Origin: Dirofilaria immitis | Lineage: Eukaryota > Nematoda > Chromadorea > Rhabditida > Onchocercidae | Assembly: GCA_024305405.1 (NCBI GenBank) | Contig: JAKNDB010000098.1 | Location: 248,001 to 312,000 of the forward strand | Reading direction: 5' to 3' | DNA length: 64,000 nucleotides | Shown here: one piece after another, positions 1-11,590 of the stretch | Layout of the letters: every line of letters begins with the position of its first letter | How positions within the stretch are numbered: position 1 is the first letter of the stretch | The notes under the pieces: model-generated | The model's database searches: none | Seen by the model: only the letters and a program-made list of their open reading frames with translations | Told to the model about the DNA's origin: nothing | Position numbers and translations under genes: made by a program

Positions 1-532
1 CGAGAAATTGTTTTGTAGAATCTGATATACTAAGATCTTCCAATCAAGATATCGCAACGAATATATCATGTTTTTTTTTTGGATTAGAAATCAATTACTT
101 TAATTTACTTTGATCATTCGTATTTTGATTTTTATCTTTCGGTCGAAATTCTTTAAAGATTTATCCAACAAAATGAATATAATACGATATGATATCTGAT
201 TATTGGATATTAAGTATCATGAAGAAAATAAAAGTTCGGCTTTATTTTCCAAAATATTGCTTAATAAATGCTATTTACAAATGACAAAAATTTTAAATTG
301 ATTATTTCTGTTTGATTTTGGTATTCCATTTAACATTAATGAAATAAGTGAAATTTTCTTCAGATCGTCTCGATTACTAGTTTCCAATCAACAGTTGTGA
401 TGATAAGAGACTTTGTAGTACAAGTGATAACAGTACAGTGAATGATTATAATTAAGCGTTGACGAGAGAATCAAATCGAAAGATCAACAGTTAGTCCAGA
501 AAAACTTTATCACTCCCATGTTTTATATTTCA

Positions 533-564
533 GATCAATCTCAGATCATGATCTGAGATTGATC
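533..564. repeat. 32-bp perfect palindrome
   Basis: A perfect self-complementary sequence with no spacer: each 16-base half begins GATCAATCTC on its own strand. It lies about 150 bp upstream of miRNA unit I. No function is assigned; it could be a dimer-binding site, a cruciform-prone site or chance inverted duplication. Confidence 0.9.
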
Positions 565-689
565 ATGATCTGAGAGAGAAACAATGGGAAGAAATAATGG
601 ACAAAGAAATATACTGAATATCTATTATTGCTTCATGAAATACTACGATTACTTTGTCCATTGTCTTATAAATCAATTATTTTGATTTA

Positions 690-850
690 GTTAAATAGTT
701 GTAGGCGGTACGCAGTGTCGCGCCTCTTTTAACAACACCCATCATTATCCGATAAATAACTAGACTTCCAATATCTAAGTCATTCACAGTTAAAGTCATA
801 CTTCGAGTCCTGTCTTCTGTTTGGTCTCATCTCTTTATATCCTAAAAGTG
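690..850 (+). promoter_or_regulatory. putative promoter of miRNA unit I
   Basis: The motif TGTCGCGCC (about 716-724) recurs in units II and III in the same place relative to the hairpins. A TATA-like CTTTATATCC follows at about 833-842, just before the first hairpin. In units II and III the GC motif is about 40 bp before the TATA box. Here it is about 115 bp away, so this copy is the most rearranged. Promoter activity is inferred from conservation among the three copies only. Confidence 0.45.
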
Positions 851-851
851 T

Positions 852-932
852 TATCAACAGCAGTTGTATCGTCTGTGATTTATGTTTAATTGTATCATAT
901 ATCACTGGCTCGATGCAGCGAGCTGTGATTGC
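852..932 (+). ncRNA. miR-2/43-like miRNA hairpin, unit I
   Basis: An imperfect stem pairs TTGTATCG...GTGAT on the 5' arm with ATCAC...CGATGCAG on the 3' arm, separated by a short AT-rich loop. A lower stem (ACAGC/GCTGT) extends it to precursor size. The 3' arm at about 900-921 begins TATCACTGG, one base different in the seed from the miR-2/miR-43 family start TATCACAG. The two related hairpins at 2258 and 7138 keep the same arm structure although loop and arm bases differ, which supports selection on folding. Small-RNA reads are not available to me. Confidence 0.62.
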
Positions 933-1089
933 ACTAAACCGAATTATCCAAATACCATACGGTACGTGGAAATCTCGATGTTATGGATCTCGACATAACT
1001 ACAATCATGTAAAGTAGCATTTTATAATAAAAATACTAAATGTTTGCCAAGAAGATATTTCCTAAATAAATTCTTATAGGCTTCGATAA

Positions 1090-1172
1090 ACTGCTACCAT
1101 GCAGAATAGCATTCTACGGTTGCGCTTGAGATTTATGTGCTCACTGGGAATACTATTCTTTTTAGCAGCAGT
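1090..1172 (+). ncRNA. miR-35/36-like miRNA hairpin, unit I
   Basis: The 5' arm AGAATAGCATTC pairs (one G-U) with GAATACTATTCT on the 3' arm. A lower stem continues through CTGCTA and AGCAGCAG. The 3' arm at about 1141-1162 starts TCACTGGGAATA. The nematode miR-35/36 family starts TCACCGGG, so the seed here differs by one base (C to T). It sits about 240 bp after the miR-2-like arm, in the same order as in units II and III. Confidence 0.6.
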
Positions 1173-1189
1173 ATTAGTAAGGCTTATTA

Positions 1190-2080
1190 CTCTTGTAAAT
1201 TTTGATTTAAAAACCTTTAAAGACGAGAAAATGAATTTCAAAGTTTCGAGATATAAATACTGAGGGAGAGGGAGAAATAGTTTGTTGCATTGTCATATTC
1301 ATATTGCATTGTTCAATAATTTGCAATTATACGAGTTGGATTCCAGTACATTATAAATAATTATATTTTTAAAAAAAAAAAAACATTTAAAAATAATCTA
1401 AGCTTAGAAAAATTATTAAAATTTTTAATGAGAAACTTTAATCACATTAATAATTTTTATTAGCATTTTGCATCAATGCTTCATGAAAATTTAATTTAAA
1501 TTACTCAATCGAATTATTATATAATATAAAAGTTTATAAATTAAATATTTTTATTTGATAAATTTATCATTTCGAGTTTGCAAAATAATAAAGCATATCG
1601 GCTTTTTTTTCATAAAATTATTTTATTTATATTTTGATTTGTCATAAATGTCATTCTTCTGAAAATTACAATTTGTTATATTAATTTTAAATTAATTCTT
1701 TTTTAATCTCAAAATAGTTATGTTTATTGAGAGATTTTAAATTGTTATTTATAAAATTAGATATTTGAATATATTTTATTATATATATATATTTTTTATA
1801 TATTCTTTCTCTTTATTCTACAAGTATGACAAATGGATTTTGAGAGAGGTATAAACTAATAATTAAACATATAATTCATAAATAAATGAAAAGATGGAAT
1901 CAAATAATCAATTCCTAGAATTAAAAGTTATTATTATAGATAACTTTGCAGATTAGTTACATTGCCGCCTATATTTGGAACTTTCATCAATCATTTAAAT
2001 TTTAAACAATGTTTTTACTGCTCAATGAATATAGTCACATCCCGCTATTTTTTTTTTCATCGACCAATAGATCTGATCCA
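1190..2080. other. intergenic, AT-rich
   Basis: Homopolymer-rich AT sequence between miRNA units I and II. I see no coding potential, RNA gene or clear repeat. Confidence 0.6.
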
Positions 2081-2089
2081 ATGTAATCT

Positions 2090-2160
2090 TGGAGGCGGCG
2101 TCCAATATCGCGCTTTTTTTGATCCATTTCTTGTACCCTAAATCTCTCTATAAAAGTATC
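2090..2160 (+). promoter_or_regulatory. putative promoter of miRNA unit II
   Basis: TCCAATATCGCGC (about 2101-2113) is followed by a TATA box CTCTATAAAAG (2146-2156). Unit III has the near-identical arrangement TCCAATGTCGCGC and CTCTATAAAAG. The first hairpin begins about 110 bp after the TATA box. This looks like a compact RNA polymerase II promoter duplicated along with its hairpins. Confidence 0.55.
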
Positions 2161-2257
2161 CGACCTTTGGTATTCAAATTATTCAGCTGTTGACGGTAAC
2201 TTCTTACCGATATATCAGTTCTACATCGGTTTAGGGTGATAGGTATCAGAAGCGGCA

Positions 2258-2322
2258 CTTGCATTGGTTGTGATCTGTTGTTTATTTCCATTATATATTA
2301 CAGTTCAATGCATCGGGTCGTA
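2258..2322 (+). ncRNA. miR-2/43-like miRNA hairpin, unit II
   Basis: The 5' arm TGCATTG...GTGAT pairs with ATTAC...CAATGCA on the 3' arm across a short internal loop. The terminal loop is AT-rich. The 3' arm at about 2296-2317 begins TATTACAGTTCA, with a seed one base different from miR-2/43 (TATCACAG). Position and structure match the hairpins at 852 and 7138. Confidence 0.62.
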
Positions 2323-2412
2323 TCGGTTCCAAACTTGAATGCCCCAATCCAAACCTGTTTGTTATAATCGATAAGTTTGATATTCCGAAGTAGAAGCTCT
2401 TATATATGAATA

Positions 2413-2494
2413 TGTATCCATGAGGAATAGTTATTCACGGTAGAGCTAGAAAATGATGAATTGCTCACCGGATACATTATTCCTCATAGGTACA
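2413..2494 (+). ncRNA. miR-35/36-like miRNA hairpin, unit II (first)
   Basis: A long stem: TGTATCCATGAGGAATA on the 5' side pairs almost completely with TATTCCTCATAGGTACA on the 3' side, and AGAGC with GCTC near the loop. The 3' arm at about 2465-2486 starts TCACCGGATACA. This shares positions 1-7 with the miR-35/36 family (TCACCGG) and then has A in place of G. The candidate mature sequence is identical over its first 20 bases to that of the hairpin at 7297. Confidence 0.72.
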
Positions 2495-2567
2495 TTATCA
2501 TTCATAATTGTCTTTCTAACTCCTCAAAACTTAAATTTATAACCGAAGATATCATATTAACTGTAAG

Positions 2568-2640
2568 CATAAGAACAGTATTTTTGGTTGAGCTTGAATT
2601 AACGAGATGCTCACCGTTAATACTGTTCGAATGGAAACAG
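2568..2640 (+). ncRNA. miR-35/36-like miRNA hairpin, unit II (second)
   Basis: The 5' arm GAACAGTATT pairs perfectly with AATACTGTTC, and GAGC with GCTC near the loop. The 3' arm at about 2611-2632 begins TCACCGTTAATA, sharing only TCACCG with the family. This hairpin is extra: I could not find a counterpart after the unit I or unit III hairpin. Confidence 0.6.
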
Positions 2641-2699
2641 TTTCATTCAACATCATTCCTACATCATTTTCCTGTATCTTTGAGATTCTGCAATCCATG

Positions 2700-5600
2700 A
2701 AATGTTATTTGTTTTGCATATTACAAGGTAGATACAGTGTATTATTGAGTTTGTATTAAATCATGAACAGCCAAACTATGTTCAACGATAGTCTTTATTG
2801 GAAATCAATTATTTTAGTCATAAAAGAAGTTTGGCTTCTCGAGAAAGCTTAATAAATAAGATGGAAATAATCGCATATATGTATTATTTTATTTCTTAGG
2901 ATAACAGAAATACAAAGTTGCTAAGGGACAACCAATAAAAATCATTCTGAATTAAAGTTGTATTTGAAGTAAGTTGTCGAATAATAATTAAACAAACGAC
3001 AATGATGAATAGTCCATTATAAGAAAAAAATATACACATATGTACATCGGTTAGAAGAGAAATATTCTTTTCCGGTTTCGATTTGTAATAGATTTTTAAC
3101 AGATAAAGTAGCGGATGGGGTAGATCATACAACAGTAACCAAAATTATCTTTATCTTTAGCTTGGCTATTGCGTAATTTCCTCATTGACCAATAGCAATG
3201 TTAGATATCACAAGAGTGACCAATCCGCTGGCTTCCTTATTCTCTAAATTCATTTTCTGTCCGACATTTATTATTTACAATTATAAAATGAATCGAAATA
3301 GAAATTTTGAAATGATCTATTAAATGTAGTAGTGAAATGAAATTACCATTGAATTTCTTAAAAGAATATTCGTTTACATGTTCGATACGTCGTTTCTTCA
3401 TTAAGACATTTTATTGGCTTATTAGGAAGAATAAAGTTAGAAATGAATTTGCTATTGGAATAAATGAGCCTAAAACAAATTATTTCCTTTCAAGAATTTT
3501 TGAATATTTTTCCTATGAAATTTTATTTTGAAGATTCCAATCTCTTATACTTATTTTCTTTCCTCGTATAATAGGTGAAAAAAAATTGGTAAATCTCAGG
3601 TAAATATTATAAAAAAAAAATTTTCTATTAATTTGTTAAGAAAATTGTTATTGAAAAGAAAACAATTTTAAATTCATATAATTACTTCGAAAAAAGAGTA
3701 ACATATATTTGTTCTTATTTATATTCATTGTTTAACTTTTAAAAAAAGTAATAATTAAAAGAATTTTCAACAATAAGAAGAAAATATTGAAAAGCTGGGA
3801 GTTAGAATATTGAATGATTCTGTGATCAAATTTTTTTGTCGAGAATTTATTCTATAATCAGGTTTTGCGTGATATAAAATGATTCTGGATTGTAAAAAGT
3901 ATTTAATCTTAAACTATGAATATTAAAAAATAATGAAATTTCAAAATGTGCCAAATAAATAATGAAAAGATACGGTATGCCACGTTGCTTCTAATTATGA
4001 AACTATGCCGTTGGTACGGCGCATTTAGAGGAAGCAGCGAAATGTTGATGGAAGTCGAAGGATGGAATATTGAAGAAGAAATGAGATTGAAATGAGGGAA
4101 GAATGATTGGAAAATTGATAGCTAAAAAGTTTAGAATTAAATAAAGGCCAGATAGAATAAATTCCTCAGTCCCAAAATGAAAAAGGCATAAAATGACAAC
4201 GAAGGCGAATAATCACTGTGAAGAAGTGAAAAGATTATCTATAAAGTCGTTGTATCTTATATTTTTTCAAAATAAATTTCTTTTTAAATCAATAAAAGTG
4301 TTAGAGTAAAAACATTTACATTTCAATTCAATCAACTTATATATCAAAATTGAACACTGATTGATTAGACAATTTATTGATGTGATTTCGAAAACGAATA
4401 ACGTTGATCAATCGATATGATAAATAACAATCGATATGAATGTGAGTAAAAATAACTTGAATAATGCTTCAATTTGTATAGATCATATTTAATATCATTT
4501 TGTAAAAGAATAATTTGATTGTAATATGATTTCAAGAACGAACAATAACTAATCGTATGAATAATTTACGTAATGAAAGATCATTTCAATTATAAATATT
4601 AACATATAAAAATAAATAAATAAAGTATATAACGAATTTTTTATTTTTTTTTGTACAGTTTATTTTGCAAAATGGTATAAATATGAACTAAAATAAAAAT
4701 ATTTTTAAAAGGTTATTTTTGTTCAAATTTATAAAAATTTCGAATTTATGAAAAATATCGAACTTTTATCGCTTTTATTACTATCCGAAAAATATTGCTA
4801 TTCTTTTTGCTAGTAATTCAAAATTTAAATACTACTCATGAAATTTTCCTTCTAATTTGAAATCTAAATATTGTTTACCGTTTCCATGATGATAATAGAA
4901 TATATAGTAATTTCATTTGTTATGGATTTCAAGATTTCATATATATGATCGCATATCGCTAATATAAATCAATTAAGCGATGGTGTCCATATTTAAATTT
5001 TCAATTTTCAAACGTTATTCATGAATGTATTACGATTGAATTTGTTAGGAAGGACAACTTAGGAAACGATTCAATGATAACATGCTAAACTTCTAAACTC
5101 GATTACACTGATAAAATTTATTCTCTTCAATATCGTTTATATTGATCATAGAAAAAATATTTCTGAATCAAGTCAAATCAATGTTTTGGAATTGATAAAA
5201 GTACCGTAATACTTTTAATTCAATCTCGTAAGTGATTCTATTATAAATAATTTATTATCATAACACTAAAAATTTCACTCCGAAACAGTTTTCATTATTT
5301 TTTAAATTAAAGGAAGTACTTAAATAAAAATCATTTATCATTGATATCGATCGTTGGTTTTTATTTTGCGGAAAATAGCGAATAATTAAATCTGCGAACA
5401 AATGTAAGTCTAAAAGCAAAATCTGAAAAAAGTAATTTTTAATCCAATTTTATTTCAATTAGAAGTTGCTAAATTAGTTTTTAAAAAGTTGAGAGGTCAA
5501 GTTTTAAAAAATCGAAATTAATCGATAAAATGCATATTTTCAAGCATAAATTTATGTTATGAATTTGTCAGTTTGGTTTCTCAATAATCATAAGCGATAA

Positions 5601-6900
5601 TCCAAATTTTCTTCAATTAATTCGGCAGAGTAATCTTTAAAAAAAGCGCTTTTTATCAATGGTATCAGTGGTATTTGTAATATGAGATATGTGTTACTGT
5701 GATAAGCTGATACAACTGGATCACAATCAGATATTAAAGGTGTACAAGTTTTAATTCATTCAATTCTTTAGCATTATTTTCAATACTAAATTTTTTACGA
5801 CTCTCAGGTTTATTTTCGAGAATTAAACTCTCGCAATCATACGCAGACAATTTTCATAATAATACTGAATAATATATAATTTTATTTTTTTTTGCTTCAT
5901 TCAAATCTTCAGATGAAGTGTCGCCATGAATACTTCATATTAGTCAACTTCATCGATCCATCTAATCAATTTTTGCATTTGTGATGTCATCGTTCATTCT
6001 CAGTTCAATTACTAATAAGCTTTTTTTTAAAAAATTATTTTAAAGAAACAATGTTCGAAATTTACAACAACGAAATTTTAAACATTAAATATATCAAATA
6101 TTTCAAAAAAAAAGGAATGCTTTTACTTAATCTTAGATAAATATTTGAGATCAAATAAGAAGAGAATGAAATGAAGAAATAATGAAATTTTGAGAAAATG
6201 CAAAATGATTTGGCATATTTTTGAAATTGGTCTAAAGAATATTTTGAAATTAATCCAATACATAATATAACATTAACAAAATATATTTTAATTTTCTAAT
6301 TTCTGAATTTTAACGCTAGCAAACGTAAAAGATGTTAATCGATTGTTTGTTTCAAAATATGAAATTTAGTTTTGAAAAAAACTTATTTGTTTAATTTAAA
6401 AATTCTTTCGTTTATCTTATCATATTTGTAAGCATTTAAAAAATGATACAATAAGCGATATGATAAGATATATTACAAAAATGTCTCTTCCAGTAATTTG
6501 ATAAAAATATTTTCAAATTTCATTCTCATTCTTAATAGAACAAATATACAAATTATAATGTCAAATGCTTTAATTTAGTATTTGTGTTATTGAATGAATG
6601 TTTTAAATTATTTATGTTAACATCAATTAATGTTTATTAATTCAAATATTTTGAATATTTTTAATTATAAAATGAAATGAAATTGTTTACTTAATTTCAT
6701 ATTAGAATACAATGCTTTATTTATAAATGTATAGGAAAATTGATCGGTAGAGTAACGAATAAATAGTATTTATATTAGAAGATAAATTGTAGATTAAAGA
6801 AATTGAGAGATTGATCATTCTATCTCTAATATCATAGATATATTTATCGATTAATGATAGGACAATTATAGGAAATAGAGATATAAGGGACAATTTTGTT
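2700..6900. other. intergenic, AT-rich
   Basis: About 4.2 kb with only short chance reading frames. I see no conserved protein segment, tRNA or organised repeat here. It separates miRNA unit II from unit III. Confidence 0.6.
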
Positions 6901-6964
6901 TACCGCCGGATTGATTGCTCCACCCACTGATCCACAAATGATAGATCTGATCCAATATATTTGG

Positions 6965-7030
6965 AGATAACATCCAATGTCGCGCCCCTTTATGATCAAC
7001 ATCCCTCGCAAATTTCTCTATAAAAGCATT
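6965..7030 (+). promoter_or_regulatory. putative promoter of miRNA unit III
   Basis: TCCAATGTCGCGCC (about 6973-6986) is followed by CTCTATAAAAG (7016-7026). The upstream phrase AGATCTGATCCAAT is also shared with unit II (near 2070). Spacing from TATA box to first hairpin is about 115 bp, as in unit II. Confidence 0.55.
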
Positions 7031-7137
7031 CCATTTGTGGTACTCAGATCATTCAACTATTGAGCTCTCTAAGCATGGGGCAACGTCTTCTCTGGCTTCG
7101 TTACTACATTCCGAAATTTGGAGATCGCCAGGAGTAG

Positions 7138-7204
7138 CAGTTGTATTGGCTGTGATCTGTTGTGTGATTGCTTCACATATCACAGGCCTGATGCAGCGAG
7201 CTAT
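7138..7204 (+). ncRNA. miR-2/43 family miRNA hairpin, unit III
   Basis: The 5' arm TTGTATTGG..CTGTGAT pairs with ATCACAG..CTGATGCAG. The 3' arm at about 7178-7199 begins TATCACAGGCCTG, giving the exact miR-2/miR-43 seed ATCACAG. This is the least diverged of the three miR-2-like hairpins. Downstream at 7297 is a miR-35/36-like hairpin. In C. elegans a miR-35-family member (mir-42) and a miR-2-family member (mir-43) are also clustered. Confidence 0.72.
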
Positions 7205-7296
7205 ACTGGTGCCATACTTGAATAATGTCCAGGTCCAAATCTGTCCAACTTGATCAATAATTTGATATCCTGAAGTAGAATCTCCCCATATCAATC

Positions 7297-7378
7297 TGTA
7301 TCAATGAGGAATAGTCATTCACGGTAGAGCTACGAAATGATTACCTGCTCACCGGATACATTATTCCTTATAGATACA
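7297..7378 (+). ncRNA. miR-35/36-like miRNA hairpin, unit III
   Basis: TGTATC..ATGAGGAATA on the 5' arm pairs with TATTCCTTATAGATACA on the 3' arm. The 3' arm at about 7349-7370 starts TCACCGGATACA, identical over 20 bases to the hairpin at 2413. Arm differences such as CCTCA versus CCTTA leave pairing intact through G-U, which is compensatory-type evidence for a functional fold. Confidence 0.72.
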
Positions 7379-7728
7379 CTAGATACATTATCATTCCTAA
7401 TCGTTATCACAGTTTCTCGAGTCTTTAAAATTCTAACGGAAAGGATTACGTTGGCTCTAGTACACTAGCTACGGTTGCTCTATTAATTACGATCTGTCAT
7501 TGTTACTCGTTTTCTATATCGCATGATTGATGCAGCATACTGTAGTCGTTCGGAACAACATATGCCGTGATCTGCAATGAAGACGTTTTTGCAATAATAT
7601 AAGTTTATGAAATTAATCACCGTTTTAGCGTCTGAAACATAAAACATTGATTGATACTCAAAGGATTATTCGAATGACTGATTATTTCGCATAGATACGT
7701 GAATAGACTAATTTTGTAATGCTTTTTG

Positions 7729-7852
7729 CAATTCATAGATCTGCAAGAAATAGTAATCTTTAACAAGTAAAAAGAATCTGGCAGTCGAATGCAATTCATA
7801 GATCTGCAAGAAATAATAATCTTTAACAAGTAAAAAAATCTGACAGTCGAAA
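7729..7852. repeat. 62-bp tandem duplication
   Basis: Two adjacent copies beginning GCAATTCATAGATCTGCAAG (7729 and 7791), differing at a few bases. Intergenic; no gene content. Confidence 0.85.
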
Positions 7853-10800
7853 GGACTGAGTTATGTGGAAAATTTGAAAATTGAAAAATCGATAATTTTA
7901 GTGGAAGAAATTGTGATCATAAGAAGAGAGTTTTTTGTGAGATCGGGAGATAGGAGGTAAGGCAATGCTAAAAGTCTTGATCTCTCAGCAAAAGAGTATA
8001 ACATAGAGAAGTGTTATTTACTGATGTCTGACCCATTGATCTAAAAATCGATGATAAATTTGAATCGATGTAATTTACCGAGATTCACAGAGTTCAATTC
8101 ATTCTGATATCAAGTCTTAAAACAATTTGATCTTCTCATATATTCCCGTTAAAAGAAAAGAAGATGCGAGCGTAGCAATCATGTTAGTTATGATATATTC
8201 TTCAATTATGTCTCTATCACAAACTCGATACAATAATCAACAATAATCATCAAAAGATATAACTTTGAAAAGCCCAATTATGCGGAAGAATTGTTTTCTA
8301 AAAATTAAAATGAATTTATATTTTGATTATTAAATGGCTTAAAAAAAAAAACAAAAAACCAATCATTTAATATTTAAGTTTACTTTAATTGTAAGTATTT
8401 GTAAATGAAGAAGAGCAGAAAATAAAATTCGATTATACAATTCTCTCAATAATTTATAAAGAATCTATCATTAAATATCAATAACTTTTCAAATCCGAAT
8501 TCTTTTATCTTTCTTTCTCCTCATTTCATAAGCTATTTCGTTACATAGCAACAATTAGTTTATTACCCAAATGTATCATTCACAATACTAGCGTAATATC
8601 TAAGCAAATATCTTCTTTATGTAAATTTATTTTTAAAATGCAATTTTTGAAATCATTTCACGGATTGCTTTTGAGAGAGAAGTGTTATCATATGTAAAAT
8701 ACCGTAACCCATAATTTTAAATCTGTTTCTGTATGGTAGAAATAACAATTCTCTTTATGATAATGAAGATTAAAACTAAATCTTTTATGTTATAATTTGA
8801 GGACTAAAATTAGAAATAGTTTATTTATGCTAAAATAATGAAAGCAAAATTTCACCTGAAAATGGCAATAAATTAAATGTCTCTAATCAACTGCAACAGT
8901 TCCTCATTTATATTATTTGATGATTGAATTAATGCGAGAATCTTATTTGTACTTTCAATTAACTCTTTAATTTTCTTTTACGATAAAACAAAATTAAATT
9001 TAAATCCATTTATTAACAATTCCTTCACAAATTTTGAATATAATATTAAAAGAATGATGCAAACTATATAAAATGATATATAATTCAAAAATAATAATCA
9101 TTTTTAGCAATTATTATAAAAATTATTAAGCAAAATTTTTATCTAATAATTTGAAAGTTAAAATTAAATAATGCAACATTTCAGAATTTAATAATAATGA
9201 TAAACTGTTATGTGATAAATTGTTAAGCTTTTGTACTATCAATACGTTATGAGCCATAATTATACGAAGCGGTTAATTGCATATAAAAATTGATTTTTAA
9301 AGGAATAGATCAAACATTATACAGATAAATGAAACTCTTATCATCTCTATTAGAATTAGTGATATCATATGTTAAAGTAATATCTATTATAATAAACTAA
9401 ATAATCATATCAGGAGCGAATAATCCCATAATATTTAAATGATCATCTGCTAATATTAATTCAATATTGTATTAACATATTTAAATTTCAATGTTGTTAT
9501 TACATTATAAAATTGTTGAATTACTCAATCAATCATATTGATAAATCTTCTGATAAGAGCATATAAAAATGTATTGTCGTTCAATAGATAGTAATATAAT
9601 AATTGATAAAAGTTTAATTAATAATAATAATTATTGTTTTGTTAATAAAAATATCTTTTGATAATGAGAACAAATTATATAGTTTACATGAAATCTTATA
9701 AATTTAATCATAGAAATTTTAACATTTTTGAAAAGAATGGTTTGTAAAAGTTTTTAAGTTTTATTGTTCAAGAATTTAAAAATAACTTTTTTGTAGAATA
9801 TGATTATGGTACTATCTTATCAAATTATCGCATATATGTTTATGCAATAAATAAAATATAACGAAAGAAACTTATTTATTGATCTACTCTTGGTCTACAA
9901 ATTGGTTGATCTAAAAGTTGATCATAGATTTGAACTAATATCTGAAGATTTCATAGAATATGCTAATTATTATTATCAGGTCCCTTCATAAAAAGAATTT
10001 CTATTATAATTTCAATCATTCGTGTATCGAATGCTCACATAGTTCACTGTTCCGCCATAATATACTATATATTGAATGTAATATGTTTGTTTCGATTATT
10101 TCTCATATCTCATTCAATATGTAGCATTCCTATGTTATTCGGAATATCTCGGTCAGATTATTCATATGAAGAGTAATAATCAAGTAGTTAACCAACCGGA
10201 AGCCAAAATGTCAAGAAGCTTATAACCATTAAGAACTAAAGAATTAAATTAAATGATAGCCATAGTACATTGTTCTAAACGAAGGTTAATTAGACCCAAT
10301 TCACTTCTAGAATATCCATGCACCTCGTTCCTGATCGATAATTAAGAAGCTCAAATCGACTAGATAAGCGTTATTATCATTATGCCTTATCGATGCTATT
10401 ATTTTCCATTCTTTAAATTCCAATCGCCATGTAAATCATTATGTAATTTATTTTGCAATAGCAAAGAATCGACCTAGTATACCGCGATTTCTCAACACTA
10501 TAGTTTATCCTGAAATTATCTTAAGCAAAACTAAACCTGAAGTTTGGAGCATCAAAGACAAAGATAAACTATGTTTTAGAGTCAAACTGAATTCTATTCG
10601 TTACAAAAGCGATACATTATGGTAACTCAAATTCGCAAATCTATGTCCTAGATTTGATGAGCGGAATGCTGTTACTTGATTGAAATATTTCTCAAATTTA
10701 TAGATTATATTTGATATTTTAAAGGAATCGATACTTCGCAAGTTATCATGAACATCAATAATCTATGAATTTTTTTCAGAAATATAGGAAAATGTCGAGA

Positions 10801-11214
10801 TGAAGCGAATCTGAAAAATTCTATTATCGACTTAATATGCAACTGTGTTGCAATATAAGAAATATGATCGTATAAAATTTGTTCGATACATTGGAACTTT
10901 ATACGTATAGAATTGCTTGCATCGAATATGTCAACTTCTTCATTCTCATTTATGCGTATGATAAAAAGAGTAATTAAATCTAAAAACATCTTTCAATGAT
11001 AATGTCTTTTTCTTCGCGATTCACGTCATTGGGCAGAATGATGGGTATATTTTGATTAATTTCATCTTTCATCGGATGCTGCAAAAAATAAATCTCATAG
11101 CATTGATCTTTTAATATTTACGAGATTTTTTTCACGTAAACCTTTACATTTTATTATAAAACTACTGTATTTTGCTTTTTATACTTAATCTAAAATTTTC
11201 GTTTGTTTACTGTC

Positions 11215-11274
11215 GTAAAGAATGTTAGCAAAATCATAATCAAAGTAAAGAATGTTAGCAAAATCATAATCAAA
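11215..11274. repeat. 30-bp perfect tandem duplication
   Basis: The unit starting GTAAAGAATGTTAGCAAAAT occurs twice head to tail with no mismatch, so the duplication is recent. Confidence 0.92.
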
Positions 11275-11442
11275 CTAACCGTATATACGTAAAAGTATAC
11301 AAGAATAGCGAGAAAGAAAAGATACGCAACAGCAAGAAGCATTCACCGCTACTTCCGTCAGGTAGTTATGAAATGGATTTACTGAAATGATCGTTTCTTT
11401 CAATTTTATCTCATTTTGCATTATTTAATACGTACGTAATAA

Positions 11443-11590
11443 GTGCATGTGTGTGTATCTTCATGGATCATATTATCTTCATGGATCATAATTTCATATC
11501 TGTATGTGTATGTGTATGTGTATGTGTGTGTGTGTATGTGTGTGTATGTATGTGTGTGTATGTGTATGTGTGTGTATGTGTATGTGTGTT
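11443..11590. repeat. TG/TATG microsatellite
   Basis: An irregular run of TATGTG and TGTG units, most regular from about 11500 to 11588. A likely length-polymorphic simple repeat. Confidence 0.93.

Noticed and set aside
2461..2700. 79-codon open frame on the plus strand
   Set aside because: It overlaps two miRNA-like hairpins, has no splice or protein support, and its counterparts in units I and III are not open in the same way.
7035..7294. Open frames on both strands inside unit III
   Set aside because: They overlap each other and the miR-2-like hairpin; conservation between units follows the hairpin arms, not codons.
7405..7412. A further TATCACAG string after the unit III hairpins
   Set aside because: It has the miR-2 seed, but I found no pairing partner within precursor distance, so probably chance.
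10705..10989. 94-codon minus-strand frame
   Set aside because: No recognisable motif, no splice context, and composition like the surrounding intergenic DNA.
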